From NCBI GenBank assembly GCA_016787085.1, contig JAEUVJ010000006.1, positions 23,824-87,823 of the forward strand: a stretch of DNA of 64,000 nucleotides, in the 5' to 3' direction. Positions 54,221 through 63,622 of this stretch are shown here, one piece after another (the stretch's first letter is position 1; every line of letters starts with the position of its first letter). The notes under the pieces were generated by a model that had not been told where the DNA came from, ran no database searches, and saw nothing but the letters and a program-made list of their open reading frames with translations. The position numbers were made by a program, and so were the translations under genes. The stretch is from Chitinophagaceae bacterium (GTDB lineage Bacteria > Bacteroidota > Bacteroidia > Chitinophagales > Chitinophagaceae).

Positions 54221-54300
54221 GTTATCGGTAGCCGGTTTCCGGTTGCCGGTAAAGGAAATCTGGGCTATAAATATGACTGGTAACCAGTAACAGGTAACCT
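54221..54300. repeat. Inverted pair of degenerate heptamer repeats before serC
   Basis: On the plus strand the first arm is GTTATCG, GTAGCCG, GTTTCCG, GTTGCCG, GTAAAGG (54221-54255). The second arm is CTGGTAA, CCAGTAA, CAGGTAA, CC (54277-54299), whose reverse complement has the same GGTTnCC pattern. The 21-base spacer shows no repeat. Compare 2272-2337. Confidence 0.75.
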
Positions 54301-55266
54301 TCACTCATGCTCACGACCTTTTGTATTGCCGCTTTTCCAGGCTGCATTCAGTTCTTCAAACTCTTTCAGGTCTTCTGGCGAAAATTCTCTGTTGCTGAGC
54401 CGGGTAAGGTCGGGCTGGCCTGCATTCACCCATGCCGTGTACCAGAAGGAGGCGATAGCAAAGATGGATTGCCGCATCCTTCTTTCCACCATACCTTTCA
54501 TACGCTCATTATATCTTATTGAATAGGCCGACGAATATTGACGGATGGTGACACCGTTTCGTTCTTCAAACGCATATTTCTGATCGGGCGGGAATATGCG
54601 GGATAATTCTTTTTCAAACTTCAATACTGTATCAGCCGCTGCAGCGCTTTCTAATACTCTTTTCCAGGTAAAGTCAAGCGGGTTAGAAATATATTCGGCC
54701 TTTCCGATAAAGAAATCCCATTCTTTATCAGCCAGCAATTCGGGTATGCGGCTTTCCCAGAAGCCATGTATGCCTTTTTGATCCGTGTATTGCCCGTTAT
54801 GATTACTGCTGGCATGCAATGGTACATGGGCATCAGCAATATAATGACCGATCTCTGCAGAGTATTTTAAAATTTTGGCCTGGTTTTTTTCTTTGAATGC
54901 TTCGGTCAGCCGGTACAGCATCGTCTGTATCCACCAGGGCACTATACCGTGGGCATACAATGAGTCTTCCGTATATTTTGCGACGGCATCATTCCATTTT
55001 CGGGGTAATGAGTCGAAAGGATAGACGCCATAATGATCAATGTCTATATAATGCCTCGGCCCTTCGGCAGCTACGGCATATCTCCGTTTGTCAGGGTCCA
55101 CGGCATGTTCTGCCAGGAAATCAGCATAGGGTTTGTACAGTACCATCATTTCAGGAGGTAAAAGAAAAACCGAGTAATAATTGATCTTACGATGAGCGAA
55201 GAAGCCCCAGCAGAAGCATTGCTGCGCCAGTAATAATGAAAGGAAGAGAATAAGGTTTCTTTTCAC
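54301..55266 (-). CDS. S1/P1 nuclease / zinc phospholipase C-like exported protein
   Basis: 321 residues. The signal peptide ends just before WGFFAHRKIN, so a Trp and a His near the mature N-terminus can bind zinc, as in the S1/P1 nuclease and phospholipase C fold. Further ligands: GPRHYIDIDHYG, IGHYIADAHVPLHASSNHNGQ and HGFWESRIPE. It is probably a periplasmic zinc phosphodiesterase on nucleic acid or phospholipid; substrate unknown. The stop abuts the heptamer array. Confidence 0.82.
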   Translation of the reverse strand: MKRNLILFLSLLLAQQCFCWGFFAHRKINYYSVFLLPPEMMVLYKPYADFLAEHAVDPDKRRYAVAAEGPRHYIDIDHYGVYPFDSLPRKWNDAVAKYTEDSLYAHGIVPWWIQTMLYRLTEAFKEKNQAKILKYSAEIGHYIADAHVPLHASSNHNGQYTDQKGIHGFWESRIPELLADKEWDFFIGKAEYISNPLDFTWKRVLESAAAADTVLKFEKELSRIFPPDQKYAFEERNGVTIRQYSSAYSIRYNERMKGMVERRMRQSIFAIASFWYTAWVNAGQPDLTRLSNREFSPEDLKEFEELNAAWKSGNTKGREHE

Positions 55267-55295
55267 GATAAAAAGGTAAAGAATTGGGTAATCCT

Positions 55296-55952
55296 TTATT
55301 CCCTGTCTGTCTTTAACTCCGATCTTGTTTGTGCATCTCTTTCGGCATCAAGATCAACGACACCCCCGGTAACAGCATATTTCATTGCTTCACCGGAAGT
55401 AATGTTTTCGATCTTTCTTACCCGGTCTCTTGGTAAAATATATAGCTGCCCGGCAAAGTTGTAAGCCTGCGGCACATATACCGCTACTTTATCAGCGCCC
55501 ATTTCAAACTTCTGTAGCTCCTCATCGGTCAAAAATCCTACGATCCACACATCCTGTGAAAATATATTAGCCAGTACTGCTTTGTTGAATTTCTTTTTAT
55601 CACCTGCAAAGGCTTCAAAAAAATCTTTGGTAGAGGAGTAAATGAATTTGATCACGGGTGTTCTTTCCATCCATTGATCAAAGAAATTAATAGCACTGCC
55701 CATCAGGAAGTTGGAACTGATCCATCCTACCAGTATGACAAATAAAAGAATGATCACAAACCCCAGCCCGGGAATATTGACGCCGGTAACTGTGTGAACG
55801 GCCGGGCGAAGGATACCATCTACTTTTTCAAAAAGCCAGTATAGCGCATAGGCAGTAATGCCGATAGGGGCAAGGATAATGATACCCTGGATAAAATACC
55901 GGAATATTTTTTTGGCTGTGACCCTTCTTCTGATTTTCAGGCTTTTTCCCAT
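55296..55952 (-). CDS. DUF502 membrane protein
   Basis: 218 residues from MGKSLKIRRR; eleven open codons upstream are thought to be untranslated. Two transmembrane segments (FIQGIIILAPIGITAYALYWLF and GLGFVIILLFVILVGWISSN) flank the family motif GVNIPGLG; PVIKFIYSSTKDFFEAF and VWIVGFLTDE follow. DUF502 proteins are conserved but uncharacterised inner-membrane proteins. A minus-strand -7 box TACCTTTG lies at 55972-55979. Confidence 0.85.
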   Translation of the reverse strand: MGKSLKIRRRVTAKKIFRYFIQGIIILAPIGITAYALYWLFEKVDGILRPAVHTVTGVNIPGLGFVIILLFVILVGWISSNFLMGSAINFFDQWMERTPVIKFIYSSTKDFFEAFAGDKKKFNKAVLANIFSQDVWIVGFLTDEELQKFEMGADKVAVYVPQAYNFAGQLYILPRDRVRKIENITSGEAMKYAVTGGVVDLDAERDAQTRSELKTDRE

Positions 55953-56073
55953 GCAACTGGCTTTACGAGACCAAAGGTAAGGCAAAGAGAATGACCGCTT
56001 TCGAATTCAGAAACTGGTTTATTCAAACACCTGTTCGGATAACCCTATTGTTATGAATGGTGAAATTTCCTGA

Positions 56074-56111
56074 TGGAAACTTTGGTTACGAAAAAAGTTT
56101 CCATAGTTTTG
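56074..56111 (+). promoter_or_regulatory. Promoter and TetR-type operator of the efflux operon
   Basis: TTTG (56081-56084), 19 bases, TAGTTTTG (56104-56111). A perfect 10-bp inverted repeat, TGGAAACTTT (56074-56083) and AAAGTTTCCA (56094-56103), with a 10-base spacer covers the -33 box and the spacer, where a bound repressor would exclude RNA polymerase. Confidence 0.75.
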
Positions 56112-56129
56112 TCCACTCATTTAGTGTGT

Positions 56130-56768
56130 ATGGACCCAAAAGAAAGAATATTGATCAAGGCGGAAGAGATGTTCATGCAGTACGGCATCCGCTCTGTTTC
56201 GATGGATGATATTGCGAACAACCTTGGTATGTCGAAAAAGACATTGTATCACTATTATGCCGACAAAGACGAACTGGTCCATGCAGTGGTGGATGATCAC
56301 GTCAATGGTATTCAGTCTGATTGTATGAACAGCCGGCAGGATGCCAAAGATGCCATACATGAGATATTCATCACTATGGAGCGTATTGCGGAGGAGATCA
56401 GTAATATGAACCCGATGCTATTGTATGACCTGGAAAAATTCCATTTCAGGGCGTACCAGCGTTTCCGCGAGCACAAAGACAAATTCTTGTTGCAGATCAT
56501 ACGGGATAATATTGAGTGGGGCATAAAAGAAGAACTCTACCGGCCCGATGTCAATATTGATATACTGTCCAAATTCAGGATCGAGTCCATGATGATCCCG
56601 TTCAATGTAGCGGTATTTCCACCGGGCAAATACAACCTGGCCCATACGTCGGAAGTGATCATTGAGCATTTCCTGTTTGGACTTGCCACCGTCAAAGGAC
56701 ATAAACTGGTACAGAAATATAATGAGCAGAAAAATAAAAAAATGAGCTATGATGAGAGCAAAAAGTAA
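56130..56768 (+). CDS. TetR-family regulator of the RND efflux operon
   Basis: 212 residues from MDPKERILIKAEEMF. The frame is open 19 codons further (METLVTKK), but that DNA contains the promoter and operator, so the later ATG is preferred. Helix-turn-helix: GIRSVSMDDIANNLGMSKKTLYHYYADKDELV. The ligand-binding half has no known match by eye. It probably represses its own operon (tolC-hlyD-RND) until a toxic compound binds. Overlaps the TolC gene by 20 bases. Confidence 0.9.
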   Translation: MDPKERILIKAEEMFMQYGIRSVSMDDIANNLGMSKKTLYHYYADKDELVHAVVDDHVNGIQSDCMNSRQDAKDAIHEIFITMERIAEEISNMNPMLLYDLEKFHFRAYQRFREHKDKFLLQIIRDNIEWGIKEELYRPDVNIDILSKFRIESMMIPFNVAVFPPGKYNLAHTSEVIIEHFLFGLATVKGHKLVQKYNEQKNKKMSYDESKK

Positions 56769-58173
56769 ACGGGTGATTGGATTGTATGTATTGCTGTTGC
56801 CGGCAATGGTATGGGCACAGCCGAAGGATTCGATAAAGATTACCCGGCATGAAATGTCCGTACAGCAGGCCATTGAGTATGCAAAGAAGAACAACGTGCA
56901 GGTAAAGAATGCGCTGCTGGATGTAAAATACCAGGAGCAGGTGAACCGGGAAGTCACTTCCAATGCATACCCGCGTATCAATGCCAGCCTGGGAACAACC
57001 TACAACCCCAATGTGGCGACACAGGTGTTACCCAACTTTATCTCGCCGGCCACCTACCAGGTGCTGATTGATGAAGGGGTGCAAGATGGCAGCGGCAACC
57101 CGATACAAATGCCATCAGACTTCGGGTTTGTGGCTGCGCAGTTTGGCACAAAGTACAGCGCCACGGCTGCTGTCAGCCTCAGCCAGATATTATTCGATGG
57201 CCAGGTGTTTGTTGGCCTGCAGGCCAGGGACGCCACGCTGCAATTTTCCAGGAAAAATGCAGAGGTGACAGAAGAAAAGATCAGGACGAATATCTATAAA
57301 ATATACTATCAGTTGGTGGTGGGCAAAACACAAATAGGACTGCTGGATGCTAACGTTGCTTTGACAGAAAAATTATTGCGAGATACCCGGATCATGTACC
57401 AGAACGGTTTTGCCGAACAATTAGATGTTGATAAAGTGAATGTACAACTGACCAACCTGCAAACAGAGAAAAGAAAAGTGCTGAACACGATCTCGAACGG
57501 TTATTACGGACTGAAAGTGCTGATGGGTATGCCGGTGACTGATGAATTAGTATTGACGGATACATTAAGCGATGAACAGGTAAAGGAAGGTGTATTGGGA
57601 AATGATGTCTATAAGTATGAGGACAGGAAGGAATATCAGTATGCACAGATCGGGAAAAGCCTGAACGAGTACAATATCCGCCGGTATAAACTAAGCCAGA
57701 TACCCACTGTGACACTGACCGGGCAATACGCCAAGAATGCACAGCGTAACCAATGGAATTTCTTTGGCAGCGGTGATTGGTTCACCATATCCAATGTGAA
57801 CCTGAATGTTTCGATCCCGATCTTCAACGGTTTTTATACTAAATCTAAGATCGCCCAGGCAAAAATTGACCTGCAGAAAACGGAGAACCAGATCAGCTAT
57901 TTGCAACTTTCTATTGATAACGAAGTAGCTACTTCTAGGAATAATTTCCAGTCAGCAATTGCTACGCTGGATTTTCAAAAGAGAAATATGGAACTGGCGG
58001 AGAAGGTTTATCAGCAAACAAAAAAGAAATATGAAGTAGGAACAGGTTCACAAACGGAGATTACTGCAGCACAAAAAGATATGAACCTAGCACAAAGTAA
58101 TTACGTAACAGCGCTCTATGATGCGGTGATCGCTAAAATTGATTTCCTGAAGGCAACGGGCAAACTGCAATAA
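56749..58173 (+). CDS. TolC-family outer-membrane efflux protein
   Basis: 474 residues with a signal peptide ending MVWAQ. Two repeated coiled-coil/barrel halves: MSVQQAIEYAKKNNVQVKNALLDVKYQEQ starts the first and LNEYNIRRYKLSQIPTVTLTGQY the second; KKKYEVGTGSQTEITAAQKDMNLAQSNYV is the typical late helix. It forms the trimeric exit duct of the tripartite pump encoded with it. Confidence 0.92.
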   Translation: MMRAKSKRVIGLYVLLLPAMVWAQPKDSIKITRHEMSVQQAIEYAKKNNVQVKNALLDVKYQEQVNREVTSNAYPRINASLGTTYNPNVATQVLPNFISPATYQVLIDEGVQDGSGNPIQMPSDFGFVAAQFGTKYSATAAVSLSQILFDGQVFVGLQARDATLQFSRKNAEVTEEKIRTNIYKIYYQLVVGKTQIGLLDANVALTEKLLRDTRIMYQNGFAEQLDVDKVNVQLTNLQTEKRKVLNTISNGYYGLKVLMGMPVTDELVLTDTLSDEQVKEGVLGNDVYKYEDRKEYQYAQIGKSLNEYNIRRYKLSQIPTVTLTGQYAKNAQRNQWNFFGSGDWFTISNVNLNVSIPIFNGFYTKSKIAQAKIDLQKTENQISYLQLSIDNEVATSRNNFQSAIATLDFQKRNMELAEKVYQQTKKKYEVGTGSQTEITAAQKDMNLAQSNYVTALYDAVIAKIDFLKATGKLQ

Positions 58174-58186
58174 TAAAACCATTAAC

Positions 58187-59422
58187 ATGACCAATAAAAT
58201 GAATGATATGAATAACATTTTGAAAATCTCTTTTGTCGTGATCATCGCTGCATCACTGGCAGCTTGTGGCGCCGGAGCAAAAGATGAAAAAGGTAAGATC
58301 GGTGACCTTAAAGTGAAACTGGAAAAGCTGAAAAAGGAAAAGAGCGGACTGGATGAGCAGATCCGCCAGTTGGAGGACCAGATAATAAAAGCTGATCCCG
58401 AAGCGGCTAAAGCTGTACAAAAACTGATATCCGCCGATACCTTGCGTATACAGGACTTTTCTCACTATATAGAACTGCAGGGAAAGATAGATGCGGATGG
58501 CGTGGCATATGTAGCTCCCAATGGTATGGGCGGTTTGGTGAAAGCCGTTTATGTAAAGCTTGGAAGCAGGGTAAGCAAAGGCCAGGTGATATTAAAATTG
58601 GATGATGTATTGTCAAAGCAGGGACTTATCGCTGCCCAGCAACAGGTTGCAGGACTAAAAGCACAATTAGCGCAGGCAGAAAGTATTTATCAAAGGCAAC
58701 AGAACCTATGGAAAGAGAATATAGGTTCAGAGATACAGGTAATCAATGCAAGAACAGCTGTGGAGACTTTGCAGAGCCAGCTACAGGGTGCGGTTGCACA
58801 GGCAAGAAGTGCCCAGGAACAGGTGGATCAATCTAACGTAAAAGCAGAGATCAGCGGTGTGATAGATGAAATGAATGTAAAAGTGGGCCAGTTATTTACT
58901 TCGCAGAATGCGGGTGCTCCTGGTGCAGGTATCCGGATAGTTAACAGCAGTAATGTAAAGATCGTAACTGAGGTGCCTGAGAACTATGTGGCGAGAGTAA
59001 AACAAGGGGATGCTGTATTGGTGGAAGTGCCAGAAACCGGGAAACCTGCATTTAAATCTGTTATCAGTGTGGTAGGTGCGTCTATTGATCCCACTAAGAG
59101 ATCGTTTATCACGGAAGCAAAGCTTCCAGCTGATCCTCTTTTCAAGCCTAACCAACTCGCTTCCATGAAAATTCTCGATTACCAGGCAAAAGGGGCAGTT
59201 ACTGTACCGACAAACCTGGTACAGACAGATGAAAAAGGGAAGTATGTATATGTGATCGAAAAAGCTGCCGGTAAAAATGTGGCCAGGAAGAAGACGGTAA
59301 CGGTAGGCGAAACATACAATGGTATTACTGAAATAAAAAGCGGGTTGACAGGCGGGGAATTGCTGATCACAGAAGGATACCAGACCGTGTATGACGGGCA
59401 GTCTGTTACCACAGGTAAATAA
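58187..59422 (+). CDS. RND periplasmic adaptor (HlyD/MexA-like) lipoprotein
   Basis: 411 residues; ATGs at 58187, 58199 and 58208 are all possible. Lipobox LAACGAG. An extra N-terminal coiled coil (about 34-70, LKVKLEKLKKEKSGLDEQI) precedes the barrel-sandwich GLVKAVYVKLGSRVSKGQVILKLDD, the alpha hairpin (AAQQQVAGLKAQLAQAESIYQRQ) and beta-barrel segments. It joins TolC to the RND pump. A GC-rich repeat follows the stop. Confidence 0.92.
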   Translation: MTNKMNDMNNILKISFVVIIAASLAACGAGAKDEKGKIGDLKVKLEKLKKEKSGLDEQIRQLEDQIIKADPEAAKAVQKLISADTLRIQDFSHYIELQGKIDADGVAYVAPNGMGGLVKAVYVKLGSRVSKGQVILKLDDVLSKQGLIAAQQQVAGLKAQLAQAESIYQRQQNLWKENIGSEIQVINARTAVETLQSQLQGAVAQARSAQEQVDQSNVKAEISGVIDEMNVKVGQLFTSQNAGAPGAGIRIVNSSNVKIVTEVPENYVARVKQGDAVLVEVPETGKPAFKSVISVVGASIDPTKRSFITEAKLPADPLFKPNQLASMKILDYQAKGAVTVPTNLVQTDEKGKYVYVIEKAAGKNVARKKTVTVGETYNGITEIKSGLTGGELLITEGYQTVYDGQSVTTGK

Positions 59423-59425
59423 AAA

Positions 59426-59465
59426 CCCCATCCTGCCCTTCCCCTCAAGGGGAAGGAATCAGGGC
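59426..59465. repeat. GC-rich repeat between adaptor and RND pump genes
   Basis: Core CCTTCCCCT, CA, AGGGGAAGG is a 9-bp hairpin flanked by CCTG and CAGG. It resembles the family at 3603, 30286, 43775 and 43887. The gap to the pump gene (59466-59588) contains no recognised gene; the repeat could lower read-through into the pump gene. Confidence 0.6.
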
Positions 59466-59588
59466 ACAAAGCCAGCTTATTTGAAGCGGTTCAGATATAA
59501 AAGAGAATCTTCTCTTCTGTTTGACAAATAGGGATGGCATACATGCAGAGGGGCGAAAATAAACTCAATAGAATCCAAAAGGAATTAT

Positions 59589-62500
59589 ATGAAAGTTATA
59601 GAAGGGGTTACTAAAAAATTCAAACAGTTCAAACCGACAAGCTGGGCGATAGATAACCGGACGGCGATCTACATCATTGCGATCATTATATCGTTGTATG
59701 GTTACATCCAGTTCACAACAATGCCGAAAGAGCAGTTCCCGGATATTGTGGTGCCTACTATTTCGGTGGCTACCATATATGTCGGCAACTCACCGGAAGA
59801 TATCGAGAACTTAGTGACCAGGCCGATAGAAAAACAGCTGAAGGGTATCAGCGGCGCCAAGGTCAATAAGATCCAGAGCACCTCGCAAACGGATTACAGT
59901 CTTATTGTGATAGAGTTTGATACGGATGTGAAGACAGACCTTGCGAAGCAGAAAGTAAAAGATGCCATTGATAAAGCCCGGACCGATCTGCCGACCGATC
60001 TGACACAGGAACCGGATGTGCAGGAGTTTGCCTTCAGCGAAATGCCGATCATGTACGTTAACATCAGTGGTGATTATGATGGCATGAAACTGAAAGAATA
60101 TGCAGATAAAATGCAGGATCACATTGAAGAATTGAGCGAGGTCACCAGGGCGGAAATTGTAGGAGCGCCGGAAAGAGAGATACAGGTAAATGTAGATCCG
60201 TATAAAATGACGGTGGCCCGTGTCAGTTTTACAGATATCGAGAATGCGATAGCGAGAGAAAACAATGATATCACCGGCGGGTTGATCGAAGTGGGTAATA
60301 TGAAGCGTACGCTTCGTGTCAAAGGTCAGTTTGCCACCATTGCCGATATGCAGAATATCGTGGTGCGCAGCAGTGCGCAGGGTGCTTCCGTTTATCTGCG
60401 GGATATTGCAGAGTTAAAGGATACAGTTAAGGAAAGAGATAACTATGCGAGGCTGGATGGCAAGAATGTAGTGACACTGAATATTGTGAAAAGGGCAGGT
60501 GAGAACCTGATCAATTGTGCTGATAAAGTAAAAGCAGTGGTGCAGGAGATGCAGGACAATGAAGAACTGCCCCGCGACCTGAAAGTGGTGATCACCGGCG
60601 ACCAGAGTAAGCAGACAAAAACATCCTTCAATGAACTCATCAATACGATCATCATTGGTTTTATACTCGTACTGATCATTCTTATGTTCTTCATGGGTGT
60701 GACCAATGCATTCTTCGTGGCGTTGAGTGTTCCGTTAAGTGTGTTTGTTGCATTCCTGTTTTTACCGGTGGCAAATGCGATCATTGGTACGACGGTTACC
60801 CTGAACTTCATTGTGTTATTTGCCCTGTTGTTCGGGCTGGGTATCATTGTGGATGATGCGATCGTGGTGATAGAAAATACGCACCGTATTTACAATAATG
60901 GCAAAGTCCCCATCATACGAAGCGCCAAAGAAGCGGCTGGCGAGGTGTTCATTCCGGTACTGGCGGGTACAGCTACTACGCTGGCGCCATTCTTCCCATT
61001 GCTTTTCTGGAAAGGGCTGATCGGTAAGTTCATGATCTACCTGCCGACGATACTGATCCTTACCCTTGCGGCCTCACTGATCGTGGCATTCATCTTCAAC
61101 CCTGTCTTTGCGGTGAACTTCATGAAACCGGAAGGGAAGGAATTTGAAAAACCAAAGAATGCCGTTTTCAGGAACAGGTGGTTCATCGTTTTTCTTATTG
61201 GTGGTATCGTACTGCATTTATTTACGTTTCATGGTACGGCCAACTTCCTGTTGCTGATGGCGATCCTGATGGTGTTCAATGCGTATGTGCTGAACGATGT
61301 CATCCATTGGTTCCAGCAAAAAGTATTGCCTGGGCTTATGCGCCGGTATGAAAAATTATTGCGCTGGATATTAAAAGGGAAAAGACCCGTCTGGGCATTT
61401 ATTTCCCTATTCGGGTTGTTCATTGTTTCTGTGCTGGCACTGATGGCGAGGGGCAATAAGCAGACCTTCTTTCCAAGCGGCGACCCCAATTTCGTGTATG
61501 TCTATCTCAAGTTGCCGGTGGGTACCGGTGTGGATTATACAGATAGTATAACCCGTGAGCTGGAGAAAAGGGTGTATAAAGTATTGGGGAATGAAAAGCC
61601 GGGTGCAGAAGGAAGTATTGTGGAGAGTGTCATTTCCAATGTGGCGGTCAGTGCTAACAACCCAAGAGATAATAACCGGAGTGTGCAATCTCATCTCGGA
61701 CGTATCCAGGTATCGTTTGTGGAGTTTGAAAAGAGACATGGCAAGAGTACGATGGCCTATAAAGACTCGATCCGTGAAGCCGTGAAAGGGATACCGGGGG
61801 CCAGCATCGAAGTGGCGCAGGAAGACGGAGGTCCACCGACCGATCCGCCGGTGAACATTGAGGTGGCCGGTGACGACTTTGTGAAGATCGCCGAGGTGGC
61901 CACGCAGTTGTACAATTATCTTGATACGAACCGGGTGGAAGGAGTGGAGAACCTCCAGTTGGATGTGGATCTGAATAACCCGGAGATCACCGTCAACGTA
62001 GACAGAGAGAGAGCCATGATGGAAGGCGTAAGCACCGGGCAGATAGGGATGGAGATCAGAACGGCAGTATTTGGCAAAGAGGTAAGTAAGCTAAAGGACA
62101 ATGAAGATGAATACAAGATACAGCTGCGTTACAAGGATATGCTGCGCAACAACATCACCGACCTGATGAATATGCGCATCACCTTCATGGACATGAATAC
62201 GATGCAGGTAAAATCGCTGCCATTGAGTGCTGTGGCCAGGGTGGATTATACCAATTCTACCGGCGGGGTAAAGAGAAAGAATGTAAAACGCACCATCCAG
62301 TTGCAAAGCAATGTACTCGATCCAACGATGGTGGCGCCGATCAATAAAGAGCTGCTGAATAAGATCAATGATTTCAAAAGCAAAACAAAGATACCGTCTG
62401 ATGTGACCATCAAACAGAGCGGTCAGAGTGAACAGGAAGCGGAAACCAATACGTTCCTGCTGACAGCCTTCTTTATTGCGGTAGGTCTTATCTTCCTGAT

Positions 62501-63152
62501 ACTCGTACTGCAGTTCAATTCCATGAGCAAACCATTCATCGTGGTTACAGAAATATTTTTCTCTGTCATCGGAGTGCTGATCGGCTATGCGGTAACAGGG
62601 ATGACGATCGCCACCATCATGCTGCTGGTAGGTATCGTGGGCCTGGCAGGTATTGTGATCAAGAATGGTATCCTGCTGATCGAGTTCACCGATGAACTGA
62701 GGGGCCGTGGTATGCGGACAAGGGAAGCGGCGATACAGGCAGGTAAGATCAGGATCATTCCGGTGATGCTGACAGCAGTGGCAACCATACTCGGTCTGTT
62801 GCCGCTGGCGGTAGGTTTTAATATTGATTTTGCCGGAATGTTCCAGCACCTGAGCCCGAATATCTTTTTCGGGGGCGATAGTGTAGTGTTCTGGGGGCCG
62901 CTGAGCTGGACGATCATCTTCGGGCTGATCTTCTCCTTCTTCCTGACGCTGGTAATGGTGCCGAGCATGTACCTGATAGCCGAAAGACTGAAACGGCCGA
63001 TGCATAAATTCTATGGTACCAAATTCGTCGCCCTGTTTGGTTTTGCCGGCCCGTTCTTCTTCATTTTTGTGGGTATCATGTACCTGGTAAGAAGGATACA
63101 GGGCAAAAAAGTATGGCTGGGGAGGCTGAAACCGGCCCCGGAAAGAGACTGA
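59589..63152 (+). CDS. RND multidrug efflux pump (AcrB/HAE1-like)
   Basis: 1187 residues, about 12 membrane segments with two large periplasmic loops. MPKEQFPDIVVPTISVATIY and PVGTGVDYTDSITRELE are porter-domain segments. Proton-relay residues are present: LFGLGIIVDDAIVVIENTHR (two Asp in helix 4) and GLAGIVIKNGILLIEF (Lys in helix 10). The substrate range cannot be read from sequence; hydrophobic drugs or bile-like compounds are usual. It is longer than AcrB (1049), with extra segments around residues 515-600 between the two halves and at the C-terminus. Confidence 0.93.
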   Translation: MKVIEGVTKKFKQFKPTSWAIDNRTAIYIIAIIISLYGYIQFTTMPKEQFPDIVVPTISVATIYVGNSPEDIENLVTRPIEKQLKGISGAKVNKIQSTSQTDYSLIVIEFDTDVKTDLAKQKVKDAIDKARTDLPTDLTQEPDVQEFAFSEMPIMYVNISGDYDGMKLKEYADKMQDHIEELSEVTRAEIVGAPEREIQVNVDPYKMTVARVSFTDIENAIARENNDITGGLIEVGNMKRTLRVKGQFATIADMQNIVVRSSAQGASVYLRDIAELKDTVKERDNYARLDGKNVVTLNIVKRAGENLINCADKVKAVVQEMQDNEELPRDLKVVITGDQSKQTKTSFNELINTIIIGFILVLIILMFFMGVTNAFFVALSVPLSVFVAFLFLPVANAIIGTTVTLNFIVLFALLFGLGIIVDDAIVVIENTHRIYNNGKVPIIRSAKEAAGEVFIPVLAGTATTLAPFFPLLFWKGLIGKFMIYLPTILILTLAASLIVAFIFNPVFAVNFMKPEGKEFEKPKNAVFRNRWFIVFLIGGIVLHLFTFHGTANFLLLMAILMVFNAYVLNDVIHWFQQKVLPGLMRRYEKLLRWILKGKRPVWAFISLFGLFIVSVLALMARGNKQTFFPSGDPNFVYVYLKLPVGTGVDYTDSITRELEKRVYKVLGNEKPGAEGSIVESVISNVAVSANNPRDNNRSVQSHLGRIQVSFVEFEKRHGKSTMAYKDSIREAVKGIPGASIEVAQEDGGPPTDPPVNIEVAGDDFVKIAEVATQLYNYLDTNRVEGVENLQLDVDLNNPEITVNVDRERAMMEGVSTGQIGMEIRTAVFGKEVSKLKDNEDEYKIQLRYKDMLRNNITDLMNMRITFMDMNTMQVKSLPLSAVARVDYTNSTGGVKRKNVKRTIQLQSNVLDPTMVAPINKELLNKINDFKSKTKIPSDVTIKQSGQSEQEAETNTFLLTAFFIAVGLIFLILVLQFNSMSKPFIVVTEIFFSVIGVLIGYAVTGMTIATIMLLVGIVGLAGIVIKNGILLIEFTDELRGRGMRTREAAIQAGKIRIIPVMLTAVATILGLLPLAVGFNIDFAGMFQHLSPNIFFGGDSVVFWGPLSWTIIFGLIFSFFLTLVMVPSMYLIAERLKRPMHKFYGTKFVALFGFAGPFFFIFVGIMYLVRRIQGKKVWLGRLKPAPERD

Positions 63153-63227
63153 TCTTTGTGACCGGTATACAATCCATTAAAATTGTAAATGAATGAGTTA
63201 ACAAAATAATTGAAGCGTTTCAAATGA

Positions 63228-63265
63228 ATAAAGCAGGCCGCCGTGATCACGGCGGCCTGCTTTAT
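63228..63265 (+). terminator. Terminator after the efflux operon (38-bp perfect palindrome)
   Basis: ATAAAGCAGGCCGCCGTGA (63228-63246) is followed by its exact reverse complement (63247-63265), giving a GC-rich stem and a T-rich end. Confidence 0.85.
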
Positions 63266-63329
63266 TTTACCTGTCTGTAAAAAAAATTTCCTTTCTGTGC
63301 AGCAAAGCGGAATAAGGCCTTGTCTAATT

Positions 63330-63368
63330 AAGCAGTAAAGTGAAATTCTTTTCAGCTTTACTCTGCTT
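63330..63368 (+). ncRNA. Structured RNA candidate between two terminators
   Basis: AAGCAG, TAAAG, TGAAA (63330-63345) pair in order with TTTCA, CTTTA, CTGCTT (63350-63368), with small bulges, giving a 16-bp stem. It lies in the gene-free stretch 63266-63427 bounded by terminators at both ends. The stretch could be a small RNA or only a long trailer; no promoter is clear. Confidence 0.3.
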
Positions 63369-63427
63369 TCTAAATAAATGTCGTAAAAAGTTGGTTTTGT
63401 ATCCGCCTCACTAACTGCTTAGCGGAA

Positions 63428-63454
63428 AAAAGCGGCTCTCTCGGGGCCGCTTTT
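63428..63454 (+). terminator. Second intrinsic terminator
   Basis: AAAAGCGGC (63428-63436) pairs with GCCGCTTTT (63446-63454), loop 9 bases, followed by GTTTTA. From here to 63622 no gene is seen; a weak -7-like TATCTTCC lies near 63570. Confidence 0.8.
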
Positions 63455-63622
63455 GTTTTACCCCTCTTTTGGAAAACGCCCCGGATTATCGGTATTACAT
63501 TTCGTAGAGTCTCCTCTTTTTTTTCACGGTAGATTTTGGAAGTTCCAGGGATGAAATTCTTTTATCTTCCGCAACTAACAGCCCTGTATTCAGAGGCCAT
63601 CACCAACTGATAACGATTGGAT

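Noticed and set aside
54221..54300. CRISPR array
   Set aside because: The units are 7 bases, contiguous and degenerate, with no spacers and no cas genes.
56073..56129. Upstream ATG (METLVTKK) for the TetR gene
   Set aside because: The stretch contains the operator and a consensus promoter, so the transcript probably begins downstream of it.
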